DNA from: Epilithonimonas sp. JDS
GTDB taxonomy: Bacteria > Bacteroidota > Bacteroidia > Flavobacteriales > Weeksellaceae
Length of the DNA stretch: 64,000 nucleotides
Reading direction: 5' to 3'
NCBI RefSeq assembly: GCF_021261315.1
Contig: NZ_JAJSAX010000004.1
Coordinates: 124,001 to 188,000, forward strand
In this document: positions 18,216-27,994 of the stretch, in pieces
How positions within the stretch are numbered: position 1 is the first letter of the stretch
Layout: each line of letters begins with the position of its first letter
The notes under the pieces: model-generated
Databases searched by the model: none
What the model saw: only the letters and a program-made list of their open reading frames with translations
What the model was told of the DNA's origin: nothing
Translations under genes and position numbers: made by a program

Positions 18216-18557
18216 ATGATGATTATGAATACCTATCATATCAATAAAGGAATTGGAAGAACGGTAGAGTTCAAGGGACTAAAAGCACAATACCTGTTCG
18301 TTTTTGCAGGAGGTTTATTAGGATTACTCATTTGTGTGATGATTATGTATATGGCTGGGGTCAATACCTATCTGTGTCTGATTCTCGGAGGAGCCAGCAG
18401 TGGTTTGCTTATCTGGCAGACTTTCGCACTGAACGGAAAATATGGCGAGCACGGTTTGATGAAAATGGGCGCTCGAAAGAAGCATCCTAAGTACATCATC
18501 AGCCGCAAAAGTATTTACCGCTATCTGAAAACTAACAGTAAAAAAGCTTTCATATGA
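18216..18557 (+). CDS. traF: TraF (DUF4133), small membrane protein
   Basis: About 110-113 residues with the start MNTYHINKGIGRTVEFKGL typical of DUF4133; ATGs at 18216 and 18225 are both possible. Two adjacent membrane segments form a hairpin, followed by a basic tail. It resembles VirB3, which acts with the VirB4 ATPase; here the VirB4-like traG overlaps its stop codon (ATGA). It is an inner-membrane part of the conjugation channel. Confidence 0.85.
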   Translation: MMIMNTYHINKGIGRTVEFKGLKAQYLFVFAGGLLGLLICVMIMYMAGVNTYLCLILGGASSGLLIWQTFALNGKYGEHGLMKMGARKKHPKYIISRKSIYRYLKTNSKKAFI

Positions 18558-21064
18558 GAAATTCTTCCAAAGCAGCCACGTTGGAAAGTAAATTTCCCTT
18601 GCTGGCTATTGAAAATGACTGTATCATTTCAAAAGATGCCGATGTTACAGTTTGTTTTAAAGTTAGGCTTCCTGAACTGTTTACCGTTGCTTCCGCAGAG
18701 TATGAAGCTATGCATTCCGCTTGGTTTAAAGCAATCAAAACGCTTCCAGATTTTACCGTTGTCCATAAGCAGGACTGGTTTATCAAAGAGAACTACAATC
18801 CAGATTTGTCAAGAGAAGACCAAAGTTTTCTTTCAAAATCATTTGAAAGACATTTCAATGAGCGGCCATTTCTAAATCATTACTGTTATCTGTTTATTAC
18901 AAAAACCAGTAAGGAGAGAATGCGGATGCAAAGCAATTTTTCATCTCTCTGCAAAGGCAAATTGATTCCGAAGGAGATCAAGGATAAAGAGGTTGTGAGC
19001 CGTTTTCTGGAAGCTGTCGATCAATTCGAAAGGATTATGAACGACAGTGGATACATCCATCTGGAAAGGATGACTGAAGACGAAATATCAGGAACTTCCG
19101 AAAGGTCAGGATTACTGGAACAGTATCTGACTTTATCCCGAGAAATCAATCCTCCATTACAGGATATCAAGTTAGGGTCAGAAGAAATGCGGATTGGCAA
19201 CAACCGTATCAGCATGCACACCTTGTCAGATACGGAGGATTTGCCGGGTACTGTTTCATCGCATAGCCGTTATGAAAAGCTAAGTACAGACCGCAGTGAC
19301 TGTCTCTTGTCATTTGCTTCTCCTGTGGGACTTTTGTTAAGTTGTAATCACATTTACAATCAATACCTGTTCGTAGACAACAGTGATGAAAACCTTCGTC
19401 AGTTTGAAAAATCTGCAAGGAATATGCATTCATTGGCGAGATACAGCAGGGCGAATCAGATCAATAAAGAATGGATTGAGAAATATCTGAATGAAGCTCA
19501 TTCTTATGGTCTGCAATCCATCCGTGCGCATTTCAATGTGATGTCCTGGTCTGATAATCCTGCTGAGCTCAAGCAGCTGAAAAATGATACAGGGAGTGCT
19601 TTAGCCTTAATGGAATGTAAACCCCGCCATAATACCACGGATACAGCCACTCTATATTGGGCAGGAATCCCGGGCAATGCAGGAGATTTTCCAAGTGAAG
19701 AAAGTTTTTACACATTCATCGAACCGGCATTGTGTTTTTTCACCGAAGAAACCAATTACCAGGATTCACCGTCACCATTTGGGATTAAGATGGCTGACCG
19801 TCTTACCGGAAAACCCATTCATCTGGATATTTCAGATCTGCCGATGAAACAGGGGATTATCACGAACAGAAACAAGTTTATCCTCGGACCTTCTGGAAGC
19901 GGTAAATCTTTCTTCACCAACCATATGGTACGACAGTATTATGAGCAGGGCGCTCATGCACTCTTAGTCGATACAGGAAATTCCTATCAGGGATTGTGTG
20001 AACTGATTAAAGGAAAGACGAAAGGTGAGGATGGGGTGTATTTTACCTATACCGAAGATAATCCCATTGCTTTCAATCCATTCTATACTGATGACGGAGT
20101 CTTTGACATTGAAAAAAGGGAGAGTATCAAAACCCTGATTCTGACGCTTTGGAAAAGAGACGACGAACCACCAACCCGTTCCGAGGAAGTAGCATTGTCC
20201 AATGCCGTCAGCGGATATATTGAAAAGATTAAGTCCAATGAAGAGCATCCTTCTTTTAATGGCTTCTATGATTATGTCAAAGAGGATTATCAAAAAGTAT
20301 TGGAGCAGAAGAAAGTCAGAGAAAAGGACTTTGATATTGCCAATTTCCTTAATGTGCTGGAACCTTACTACAGAGGCGGGGAGTATGACTATCTGCTCAA
20401 TTCAGAAAAGCAGCTGGACTTGTTATCCAAACGCTTCATCGTTTTTGAAATCGATGCCATTAAAGATCATAAGATTCTGTTCCCTATTGTGACCATTATC
20501 ATTATGGAAGTCTTTATCAATAAAATGCGAAGACTTAAAGGAATCAGAAAGCTGATCCTCATCGAAGAAGCTTGGAAAGCAATCGCCAAGGAGGGTATGG
20601 CAGAGTACATTAAATATCTTTTTAAGACGGTAAGAAAATTCTTTGGGGAAGCCATTGTGGTGACCCAAGAAGTCGATGACATCATCCAGTCACCCATTGT
20701 GAAGGAAAGTATTATCAACAATTCAGACTGTAAGATTCTTTTGGATCAGCGAAAGTATATGAACAAGTTCGATGACATCCAGGCAATGCTGGGATTGACT
20801 GACAAGGAAAAATCTCAGGTACTGTCGATTAATATGAACAACAATCCACGAAGACTGTACAAAGAAGTATGGATTGGACTGGGGGGAACACACTCTGCGG
20901 TCTATGCCACCGAAGTTTCTACCGAAGAATATCTGGCTTATACCACTGAAGAAACAGAAAAGATGGAAGTGATGAATCTTGCATCAGAACTTGATGGAAA
21001 TGTAGAACATGCCATCAAGCGGATTTCTCTCAAGAGAATTAAATCGAATACAAAAGACCATTAA
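18554..21064 (+). CDS. traG: TraG, VirB4-type ATPase of the conjugation channel
   Basis: An 836-residue protein. The N-terminal DUF3875-type region is followed by the ATPase core with Walker A LGPSGSGKSFF (around 444-454), Walker B LILIEEAWKAIAKEGM (about 678) and the following TVRKFFGEAIVVTQE motif. It powers assembly of and transport through the type IV secretion system and is the largest protein of the tra cluster. Its start overlaps the traF stop (ATGA), so expression is coupled. It is complete, with no frameshift. Confidence 0.95.
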   Translation: MRNSSKAATLESKFPLLAIENDCIISKDADVTVCFKVRLPELFTVASAEYEAMHSAWFKAIKTLPDFTVVHKQDWFIKENYNPDLSREDQSFLSKSFERHFNERPFLNHYCYLFITKTSKERMRMQSNFSSLCKGKLIPKEIKDKEVVSRFLEAVDQFERIMNDSGYIHLERMTEDEISGTSERSGLLEQYLTLSREINPPLQDIKLGSEEMRIGNNRISMHTLSDTEDLPGTVSSHSRYEKLSTDRSDCLLSFASPVGLLLSCNHIYNQYLFVDNSDENLRQFEKSARNMHSLARYSRANQINKEWIEKYLNEAHSYGLQSIRAHFNVMSWSDNPAELKQLKNDTGSALALMECKPRHNTTDTATLYWAGIPGNAGDFPSEESFYTFIEPALCFFTEETNYQDSPSPFGIKMADRLTGKPIHLDISDLPMKQGIITNRNKFILGPSGSGKSFFTNHMVRQYYEQGAHALLVDTGNSYQGLCELIKGKTKGEDGVYFTYTEDNPIAFNPFYTDDGVFDIEKRESIKTLILTLWKRDDEPPTRSEEVALSNAVSGYIEKIKSNEEHPSFNGFYDYVKEDYQKVLEQKKVREKDFDIANFLNVLEPYYRGGEYDYLLNSEKQLDLLSKRFIVFEIDAIKDHKILFPIVTIIIMEVFINKMRRLKGIRKLILIEEAWKAIAKEGMAEYIKYLFKTVRKFFGEAIVVTQEVDDIIQSPIVKESIINNSDCKILLDQRKYMNKFDDIQAMLGLTDKEKSQVLSINMNNNPRRLYKEVWIGLGGTHSAVYATEVSTEEYLAYTTEETEKMEVMNLASELDGNVEHAIKRISLKRIKSNTKDH

Positions 21065-21085
21065 ATCATTTAAAATTTTATAACA

Positions 21086-21718
21086 ATGAAACAATTAATC
21101 ATCAAAACAATGATGGTAGCATTCTTTGCTACCGTAACATTTACTAAAGCGCAATTTGTAGTGACTGATCCTGCGAACCTCGCCTCCGGAATACTGAACT
21201 CAGCCAATGAAATTGTGCAGACCTCATCGACGGTATCTAATGTGATAAAGAACTTCAATGAAGTTAAGAAAGTTTATGAACAGGGAAAGGAATATTATGA
21301 TCAGCTGAAAGCTATTAATAATTTGGTGAAAGATGCCAGAAAGGTTCAACAGACTGTTCTTTTGGTAGGCGATGTTTCTGAAATGTATGTGAACAATTTC
21401 GGAAAGATGCTGAATGATCCCAACTTCAATGCTCAGGAATTAGCTTCTATTGCCAATGGTTATTCTGCACTTCTTACCGAGAGTACAGAACTCTTGAAAG
21501 AACTGAAAGAAATCATCACCTCGAATGGTCTTTCTCTGAATGATAAAGAAAGAATGGATGTTGTTGACCGAGTGTATAAGGAGGTTAAAGCTTATCATAA
21601 TCTGGTAAGATACTATACCAATAAAAATATTTCGGTAAGCTATCTAAGAGCTAAAAAGCAGAACAACACCCAAAGAGTGCTGAATCTTTACGGAACTTCT
21701 AATCAAAAATACTGGTAA
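21086..21718 (+). CDS. traI: TraI (DUF4141), secreted channel protein
   Basis: A 210-residue protein with a signal peptide (MKQLIIKTMMVAFFATVTFTKAQ) and a helical, coiled-coil-prone mature part. It corresponds to DUF4141/TraI of Bacteroidetes conjugative transposons, similar in layout to VirB5. It is probably periplasmic or on the pilus. It lies one base before traJ; there is no traH between traG and traI. Confidence 0.85.
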   Translation: MKQLIIKTMMVAFFATVTFTKAQFVVTDPANLASGILNSANEIVQTSSTVSNVIKNFNEVKKVYEQGKEYYDQLKAINNLVKDARKVQQTVLLVGDVSEMYVNNFGKMLNDPNFNAQELASIANGYSALLTESTELLKELKEIITSNGLSLNDKERMDVVDRVYKEVKAYHNLVRYYTNKNISVSYLRAKKQNNTQRVLNLYGTSNQKYW

Positions 21719-21719
21719 G

Positions 21720-22712
21720 ATGGAACCGAACAACTTACACGAAGTCCTGCGTTCCGTCTACGAAGAAATGATGCCGATGTGTGCAGATATGGCGGCTGTA
21801 GCCAAAGGCGTTGCCGGTCTGGGAGCCCTGTTCTATGTGGCTTTAAAAGTCTGGCAATCGCTGAGCCGCGCGGAACCGATAGATTTGTTCCCGATGCTCA
21901 GACCCTTTGCCATAGGGATTTGTATTATGTTCTTTACCACATTGGTCTTAGGAAGTCTGAATGGAGTGATGAGTCCTATTGTTCAGGGCAGTCATTCCAT
22001 GCTCGAAAACCAAGTTCTTGATATGAATGATTTGCAGCAGAAAAAGGATCTTTTGGAACGAGAAGCCATGCTTAGAAATCCTGAGATGGCGTATTTGATT
22101 TCAAACGAAGAATTTGACAAAAAGCTGGAAGAGTTAGGTTGGTCACCATCTGATCTGGTGACAATGTCAGGAATGTATATTGAGAGAGAAATGTTTGCGA
22201 TTAAGAAAGATATCAGAGATGGTTTCCGTGAATTTCTTGAAATCCTCTTTCAATCGGCTGCATTGGTTATCGATACCATCAGAACTTTCTTTCTGATTGT
22301 ACTTTCCATTTTAGGACCGATTGCCTTTGCTATTTCAGTTTGGGATGGATTTCAGAGTACATTGAGCCAATGGTTAACAAGATACATCAGTGTTTATCTA
22401 TGGCTTCCGGTTGCAGATATATTCAGTGCTATTCTTGCCAAGATACAAACCTTAATCTTAGAACGGGATATCGAGATGCTCGCCGATCCCACCTTTATTC
22501 CTGATACTTCTAATACGGTTTATATCATCTACATGGTAATTGGCATCATAGGTTATTTTACTGTACCAACGGTAACGGGCTGGGTCATTCAGGCAGGAGG
22601 CGCAGGTAATTTCATGCGCAATGTAAACCAGACAGCTACGAAATCGGGCAATGTTGCTGGAGCAGCGGTTGGTTCAGCATCAGGAAATATTTCGGGAAGA
22701 TTACTAAAATAA
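21720..22712 (+). CDS. traJ: TraJ, polytopic inner-membrane channel protein (VirB6-like)
   Basis: A 330-residue protein with about six hydrophobic segments, among them LFYVALKVW, IGICIMFFTTLVLGS, TFFLIVLSILGPIAFAISVW and YIIYMVIGIIGYFTVPTV, and a Gly/Ala-rich tail (GNVAGAAVGSASGN). This matches conjugative-transposon TraJ, the counterpart of VirB6/TrbL. It forms the inner-membrane pore. It starts one base after the traI stop. Confidence 0.9.
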   Translation: MEPNNLHEVLRSVYEEMMPMCADMAAVAKGVAGLGALFYVALKVWQSLSRAEPIDLFPMLRPFAIGICIMFFTTLVLGSLNGVMSPIVQGSHSMLENQVLDMNDLQQKKDLLEREAMLRNPEMAYLISNEEFDKKLEELGWSPSDLVTMSGMYIEREMFAIKKDIRDGFREFLEILFQSAALVIDTIRTFFLIVLSILGPIAFAISVWDGFQSTLSQWLTRYISVYLWLPVADIFSAILAKIQTLILERDIEMLADPTFIPDTSNTVYIIYMVIGIIGYFTVPTVTGWVIQAGGAGNFMRNVNQTATKSGNVAGAAVGSASGNISGRLLK

Positions 22713-22725
22713 AAAATACAGTTCT

Positions 22726-23349
22726 ATGGAATTTAAAACTTTAAGAAATATTGAGAGCAGCTTCAAGCAGATCCGACTGTTTACGTTTGTTTTTGCGGTG
22801 TTGTGTTTTGGAGTCGTAGGGGTTGTGGTATTCAAATCCTATCAGTTTGCTGAAGAACAGCGCCAGAAAATCTATGTGCTGGACAATGGTAAATCTTTAA
22901 TGGTTGCCCTATCACAGGATATGTCAATCAACAGACCCGTTGAAGCAAGAGAACATGTGAGACGATTTCACGAATTATTTTTCACGATAGCACCCGATAA
23001 GAATGCCATTGAAAGCAATGTAAAGAGAGCCTTTAATCTGGCAGATCAATCAGCATTCAATTACTACAAAGACCTTCAGGAGAAAGGTTATTATAATAGA
23101 ATCATTTCCGGTAATATTCAACAGAGGATTGAGGTAGATAGTGTCGTGGCGAACTTTAACAGTTATCCGTATGGCGTGAAGACTTATGCCAGACAATTTA
23201 TTATCCGATCCAGTAATTTGACCATCAGGAATTTAGTGACAGACTGTTTCCTGGTTAATTCAGTACGGTCTGACAGTAATCCTCAGGGATTTACGATTGA
23301 AAAATTCAATGTGATTGAAAATAGAGATGTTGAAACCGTTGAACGCTAA
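22726..23349 (+). CDS. traK: TraK, bitopic channel protein (VirB8-like)
   Basis: A 207-residue protein: short cytoplasmic N-terminus, one membrane segment (LFTFVFAVLCFGVVGVVVF), then a soluble periplasmic domain. This is the topology of VirB8, and size and position match TraK of Bacteroidetes elements. The block FFTIAPDKNAIESNVKRAF is conserved in the family. It is followed by traL, whose probable start is 10 bp downstream. Confidence 0.9.
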   Translation: MEFKTLRNIESSFKQIRLFTFVFAVLCFGVVGVVVFKSYQFAEEQRQKIYVLDNGKSLMVALSQDMSINRPVEAREHVRRFHELFFTIAPDKNAIESNVKRAFNLADQSAFNYYKDLQEKGYYNRIISGNIQQRIEVDSVVANFNSYPYGVKTYARQFIIRSSNLTIRNLVTDCFLVNSVRSDSNPQGFTIEKFNVIENRDVETVER

Positions 23350-23359
23350 ATCGAATGGA

Positions 23360-23629
23360 ATGAAAAAGTTAAGAGATAAAATTGAACATTTTGTTTTGAC
23401 GACAGAGATTCATTGGAAAGCTCTTTCTGTGGAAAAACAAAGATTGCTGACCAAGGTTTTCTTTGGTGGATATTGTTTGCTGACTGTTATCGTCATAATC
23501 CATGTTATTGTTTCAACGGGTCAAAAGAGTAACACCATATCTATCGATCACATTGACGGCATTTCTACGAAGTTGGTAGAAAAAGCTTCAGAACAGAACA
23601 ATCTTATAGAATCACCCATTAAAAAATAG
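23360..23629 (+). CDS. traL: TraL, small membrane protein
   Basis: 89 residues starting MKKLRDKIEHFVLTTE; the longer frame from 23315 would overlap traK and adds no family-like sequence. One membrane segment (VFFGGYCLLTVIVIIHVIVS) divides a basic cytoplasmic part from a short periplasmic tail. Position between traK and traM identifies it as TraL. Its role is unknown; it is presumably a minor channel component. Confidence 0.7.
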   Translation: MKKLRDKIEHFVLTTEIHWKALSVEKQRLLTKVFFGGYCLLTVIVIIHVIVSTGQKSNTISIDHIDGISTKLVEKASEQNNLIESPIKK

Positions 23630-23632
23630 CAT

Positions 23633-24931
23633 ATGAAAGATTTAGAGAAAATTAAATTGACAGAGAATGATCTCTCTCATAATTCAAATGACATGAGTGA
23701 TAATTCCCAGGTTAAATGGGAGAAACTGAAAAAACCCATTATATACTTTTTGATGACAGCAGTTTGTTTAGGTTGCTTTTATCTGATCTTTAGACCAAAA
23801 TCAGATAATAAAATTGTTGAAGAAGCTGGTTTTAATGCTGCTATTCCACAGGCAAAGGATGGTCAGTTACAGTCTGATAAGCAAAAAGCTTATGAGCAGC
23901 AGCTGTTGGAGCAAAAGAATGAGGAGAAAAGAAGTGCAATGACCACTTTGTCCGACTATTGGAATGACCAAAACGGTTTAAATTCAAAAACTAATCCATC
24001 AAGTCCAACTGTTGGTATTGGTGGGCTTCAACAGTCCGATCAGAATGCTGTAAACAGCTATCGTAATGCACAGCAAACCTTGAGTTCATTTTATGGCCGT
24101 GATGATCAGGAAGTCAATAATCTTAGGAAAGAAATTTCAAGATTAAAGAATGAAGCCATGCAGAATAATGCTGCTCCCGCAGGTCTTGGAATGAACGATC
24201 AGTTGGAGCTAATGGAAAAGTCCTATCAGATGGCAGCTAAATACCTTCCAACGAATACAAAACAGGAAGGACCAGCAGGAAAAGAAGAGCAAGAAAAACC
24301 TGCCGAAAAGAAAGTGAAGTTGACACCCGCAAAACCAGCATTTAACAGAATTGTTTCGACATTATACAGAGAGCCTTCTGACAGTGCTTTTAGTGCAGGT
24401 TTGAATCAGAACAGATTTTATGAGACACAAAATGATTCAAATCATTCAGTTCAATCTAAAAATGCAATAATGGGTGTGGTTTATGAGACCAAAACCGTAA
24501 TTAATGAAAGTACATTATCCATCAGACTTTCAGAAGGAATGAAGCTGGGGCACATAGAAATTCCTTCGGGAAGCTTACTGACTGCTATATGTAAATTTCA
24601 GGGAGGGAGGCTTCAGTTAAAGATTTCTTCCATTCAATACAGAGGAAATGTCTATCCTGTAGAAATTAATGTTCACGACAATGACGGTCAATCCGGTTTA
24701 TATGTTCCTTACTCACCAGAACAAACTGCCGTAAGCGATATTGTGGCCAATATGAGTCAGACTTCGGGAACCAATATTATGATGACCCAGTCTGCAGGAC
24801 AGCAGGTCGCAGCAGATTTAAGCCGTGGGGTAGTACAGGGATTATCAGGCTATTTTCAAAAGAGGGTAAGACAATTGAAAGTCACAGTGAAGGCAGGGCA
24901 ACAGGTCTTACTGGTACCTAAAAATAATTAA
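23633..24931 (+). CDS. traM: TraM, VirB10-like channel protein
   Basis: A 432-residue protein with a charged N-terminus, one membrane segment (PIIYFLMTAVCLGCFYLIF), a long Gln/Lys/Pro-rich periplasmic linker with coiled coil (about 70-230), and a folded C-terminal domain (about 265-432). The latter includes IRLSEGMKLGHIEIPSGSLL, like the VirB10/TrbI barrel that bridges both membranes. It matches conjugative-transposon TraM. It lies 3 bp after traL and 15 bp before traN. Confidence 0.9.
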   Translation: MKDLEKIKLTENDLSHNSNDMSDNSQVKWEKLKKPIIYFLMTAVCLGCFYLIFRPKSDNKIVEEAGFNAAIPQAKDGQLQSDKQKAYEQQLLEQKNEEKRSAMTTLSDYWNDQNGLNSKTNPSSPTVGIGGLQQSDQNAVNSYRNAQQTLSSFYGRDDQEVNNLRKEISRLKNEAMQNNAAPAGLGMNDQLELMEKSYQMAAKYLPTNTKQEGPAGKEEQEKPAEKKVKLTPAKPAFNRIVSTLYREPSDSAFSAGLNQNRFYETQNDSNHSVQSKNAIMGVVYETKTVINESTLSIRLSEGMKLGHIEIPSGSLLTAICKFQGGRLQLKISSIQYRGNVYPVEINVHDNDGQSGLYVPYSPEQTAVSDIVANMSQTSGTNIMMTQSAGQQVAADLSRGVVQGLSGYFQKRVRQLKVTVKAGQQVLLVPKNN

Positions 24932-24946
24932 TTAAAATTTTAAAAA

Positions 24947-25855
24947 ATGAATGTACATAAGATTTACAGCAATATAATAATTCTACTCCTGCTCTTTGCA
25001 GGAAGGGCTTTTGCTCAGGATTATGATTCCAATAAAACCTATGTTTCCTTGGAAGAAGCGAAGCTGAATCCTTTCAGGATGCAAGTCACTTACAACAAAA
25101 CCAGTCATTTGATATTTCCTTCACCAATACGTTATGTAGATCTGGGAAGTGAATTGTTGGTTGCTAACATAGCAGAGCCTGTAGGAAATGTTTTAAGAGT
25201 TAAATCTGCAGTCAGAGATTTCGAGGAAGAAACCAATTTTTCTGTGATTACGGAAGATGGTAAGTTTTACAGTTTTGATGTCTTTTACAGTGTTTATCCT
25301 GATGTTCTCAGCTATGATCTTTTAAAGATGCAGAGAAGCAATGAACGGCAATACTCAACCGATGTACTTTTTGAAGATCTCAGAGGAAGTTCTTCATCTC
25401 TGACAGACTTGATTATGGAAAATCTGTACAGAAAAAGCCACAAAACCGTAAAGCATATCGCCTCGCAAAGTTTTGGGATTCAGTTTTCAGTCAGAGCATT
25501 GCACGTCAATGACAGTAAATTCTATTTTACCATCGAAGTTGATAACAGCAGCAATGTAGCGTATGATATTGAACTGATCAACTTCAAAATTGTAGATAAG
25601 AAGAACTTAAAAAGAACAGTTGTTCAGGATAAGCTGCTAGAGCAGATTAGAGTTTATTTTCCGATGATGACCGCAATGCACCATTCTAACATAAAGGGTG
25701 TTTACCTATTGGAGCAATTTACTTTGTTAAAAGATCAGGTCTTAGAAATTGAGATTTTGGAAAGAAATGGCGGACGCCATCAAAAAGTTCAGCTTGAGAA
25801 TAACGAGTTAATCAATGCGAAACTGATCAATAGTTTAAATTTCAAAACCAATTGA
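24947..25855 (+). CDS. traN: TraN (DUF4138), VirB9-like periplasmic protein
   Basis: A 302-residue protein with a signal peptide (cleaved near AGRAFAQ) and a beta-rich body: an N-terminal domain with KTSHLIFPSPIRYVDLG, the family hallmark, and a C-terminal domain. DUF4138/TraN plays the part of VirB9 in the outer-membrane core complex with TraM and TraO. It starts 15 bp after traM and ends one base before traO. Confidence 0.9.
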   Translation: MNVHKIYSNIIILLLLFAGRAFAQDYDSNKTYVSLEEAKLNPFRMQVTYNKTSHLIFPSPIRYVDLGSELLVANIAEPVGNVLRVKSAVRDFEEETNFSVITEDGKFYSFDVFYSVYPDVLSYDLLKMQRSNERQYSTDVLFEDLRGSSSSLTDLIMENLYRKSHKTVKHIASQSFGIQFSVRALHVNDSKFYFTIEVDNSSNVAYDIELINFKIVDKKNLKRTVVQDKLLEQIRVYFPMMTAMHHSNIKGVYLLEQFTLLKDQVLEIEILERNGGRHQKVQLENNELINAKLINSLNFKTN

Positions 25856-25856
25856 G

Positions 25857-26417
25857 ATGAAAAAATTATTGATAACAATGCTTTTCATTTTAACAATGAA
25901 TGTACAATCATTTGCACAGCAGATGATTCCAAAGCAAAAAGGATTTGAAATATCCTATTCAGTATTTCCTAAATCTCCAGAAAAGCAGAATTATGTATTT
26001 GCGGCTGGTCTTATTTCTTATGGTAAGAACGGTAGATATGTTTTTGGAAGGGCTGAATACAGCAGGAAATATTTTGAGTATAGAGACTACGATATACCGA
26101 TTGATACCTATCTATTGAATGCCGGTTACAGTTTCTATTCGGTAGGTGAATCAATGCGAAATGTAAATTTGAATTTGGGAATCGGTGCTCTTGGTGGTTA
26201 TGAACAGGTTAACAGGAATAAACTAATACTTCACGACGGTTCCTTACTAAACACTACAGAAAGTTTTGTATACGGATTTTCTGGTAGGCTATCTTTAGAA
26301 AGTTATCTGACTGAACACTTGGTTTTTATCGTAGATGGTCAATTACGGTTTTTACAAAATAGCCCGCTTGGAACTTTACATTCGTTGTTTGGATTAGGAC
26401 TAAGGTATAATTTTTAA
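25857..26417 (+). CDS. traO: TraO, outer-membrane-associated conjugation protein
   Basis: A 186-residue protein with a signal peptide (about 1-20, MKKLLITMLFILTMNVQSFA) and a beta-barrel-like mature part with alternating hydrophobic and Tyr/Gly-rich strands, ending in Phe (GLGLRYNF) as outer-membrane barrels do. Size and place after traN identify TraO. Probably part of the outer-membrane pore. Confidence 0.85.
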   Translation: MKKLLITMLFILTMNVQSFAQQMIPKQKGFEISYSVFPKSPEKQNYVFAAGLISYGKNGRYVFGRAEYSRKYFEYRDYDIPIDTYLLNAGYSFYSVGESMRNVNLNLGIGALGGYEQVNRNKLILHDGSLLNTTESFVYGFSGRLSLESYLTEHLVFIVDGQLRFLQNSPLGTLHSLFGLGLRYNF

Positions 26418-26427
26418 AATTTCTAAT

Positions 26428-26868
26428 ATGAAAAATGCAATTAATTATAAAATACTCAATCTTTTAAAGTATTCATTTATTCTGTTTTTAATGGGTATAG
26501 TTTTTCATTCATGTCAGGATAATGATTTGGAAATAAGTCAGAACTTTCCGTTCGAAGTCAAGGTGATGCCCGTTCCAAGTAAAATTAAAGAAGGTGAAAC
26601 AGTAGAAATAAGAATGTCTTTAGAAACCGCTGCTAACTTTATTGAAACTAAATATAGTATCCGATATTTTCAATACGAAGGAAGCGGCAAACTTCAACAT
26701 TATAATGATGTACCATATCTTCCTAATGATGAATATGTATTACCGCAAAAACAGTTCAGGCTGTATTATACATCTGAATCCGCAGAATCTCACCAATTCA
26801 GTATTTGGATTACGGATAATTTTGATAATGAACAGAAAATAGATTTTGAGTTTGATAATGTTTTATAA
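26428..26868 (+). CDS. traQ: TraQ (DUF3872) lipoprotein
   Basis: A 146-residue protein with a lipoprotein signal (GIVFHSC lipobox) and a single Ig-like beta domain (FEVKVMPVPSKIKEGETVEI), the DUF3872/TraQ pattern. It closes the traE-Q operon; the primase-like traP usually found between traO and traQ is absent. A strong terminator follows directly. Confidence 0.82.
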   Translation: MKNAINYKILNLLKYSFILFLMGIVFHSCQDNDLEISQNFPFEVKVMPVPSKIKEGETVEIRMSLETAANFIETKYSIRYFQYEGSGKLQHYNDVPYLPNDEYVLPQKQFRLYYTSESAESHQFSIWITDNFDNEQKIDFEFDNVL

Positions 26869-26888
26869 TACTATTTGATGTGATGTTG

Positions 26889-26921
26889 ACGGCTTGGTTT
26901 TAAACCAAGCCGTTTTGATTT
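26889..26921 (+). terminator. Terminator of the tra operon
   Basis: ACGGCTTGGTTT (26889-26900) pairs with AAACCAAGCCGT (26902-26913); the hairpin is followed by TTTGATTTT. It lies 21 bp after the traQ stop, and the methylase gene starts 84 bp further on. Confidence 0.85.
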
Positions 26922-27004
26922 TGAAGCCAATAAGAACAAAAAACCGACAGTTAATACCATCTCAAAGTTTTCAGCTTTTATTTAAAAGAGATTGCAAATA
27001 AAAA

Positions 27005-27994
27005 ATGAATTATTTGGGATCGAAAGTTAGATTATCAGGTTTTATCTTTGAGCAAATAAAGAATTCGGTAAATGAAAGGCTTGGTGATCTAAGCTTCTGC
27101 GATTTATTTGCAGGAACAGGCGTTGTTGGAAATTTTTTCCATACAAAAGTAAAAAGTGTTTTGTTCAATGACAGAGAATATTATAGTTACATAGTCAACA
27201 AAGCATTTTACAGTAAAGTAAATGGACACAGATATCTGTCAATGTTGGAAGAACTCAATCAATTGAAAGGTATAGAGGGGTTTATTTTTGAAGAATATTC
27301 CGAGTATGGTTCAGCAGGAAGGTTGTATTTTAATGAGAGCAACGGAAAGAAAATTGATGCAATAAGAACTCGGATCGAATATTTATATTCAAGTTCTCAA
27401 ATTGATAAGGATTTCTATTATCTGTTATTAGCTACTTTACTTTTAGCCGTTGATAAGGTTGCCAATACTGCATCAGTATATTGCGCTTATTTGAAAAAGC
27501 TCAAGAAAACAGCAACATATAAAGTTAAAATGATTCCCATTCAAAGAGCTTTGAAGCCTGTTGAAAATACAATATTCAATGAGGATAGCAGTGTTTTGAT
27601 CAAGAAAATAAAAGGAGATATACTATACTTAGATCCTCCTTATAATGGTAGAGAATACAGTTCCTACTATCACTTATTAAATACAATTGCTTTATATGAT
27701 ACAAATTTTATCCCAAGAGGTAAGGCAGGATTAAGATTCTACGAAACATCAAATTTCTGTTTAAAGAAAGAGGCAGAGAATAGCTTACTTCAAATACTTA
27801 CAGATTCAAATTTTAAATATATTTTTCTAAGCTATAATAATGAAGGCTTTGTTAAGCCTTCAAGGATTACAGAGATGATGTCAAGTTTAGGGGAATATGC
27901 TTGTTCTTATGTAAAATATCCTAAGTTTAAGAGTTGTAAAACGAATTCAAAGCAATACACAGAAGAGTATTTACATTGTTTAATTAAAGATTAA
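27005..27994 (+). CDS. D12-class N6-adenine DNA methyltransferase, orphan
   Basis: A 329-residue enzyme with the order of D12 (alpha-class, Dam-like) methylases: YLGSK at 3-7, the AdoMet-binding FAGTG (35-39), and the catalytic DPPY (210-213) in ILYLDPPYNGREYSS. It should methylate adenine in a short DNA site. No restriction endonuclease lies beside it. It follows the tra operon terminator and probably protects the ICE from host restriction or marks its DNA. It is more AT-rich than the tra genes, which suggests separate acquisition. Confidence 0.85.
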   Translation: MNYLGSKVRLSGFIFEQIKNSVNERLGDLSFCDLFAGTGVVGNFFHTKVKSVLFNDREYYSYIVNKAFYSKVNGHRYLSMLEELNQLKGIEGFIFEEYSEYGSAGRLYFNESNGKKIDAIRTRIEYLYSSSQIDKDFYYLLLATLLLAVDKVANTASVYCAYLKKLKKTATYKVKMIPIQRALKPVENTIFNEDSSVLIKKIKGDILYLDPPYNGREYSSYYHLLNTIALYDTNFIPRGKAGLRFYETSNFCLKKEAENSLLQILTDSNFKYIFLSYNNEGFVKPSRITEMMSSLGEYACSYVKYPKFKSCKTNSKQYTEEYLHCLIKD

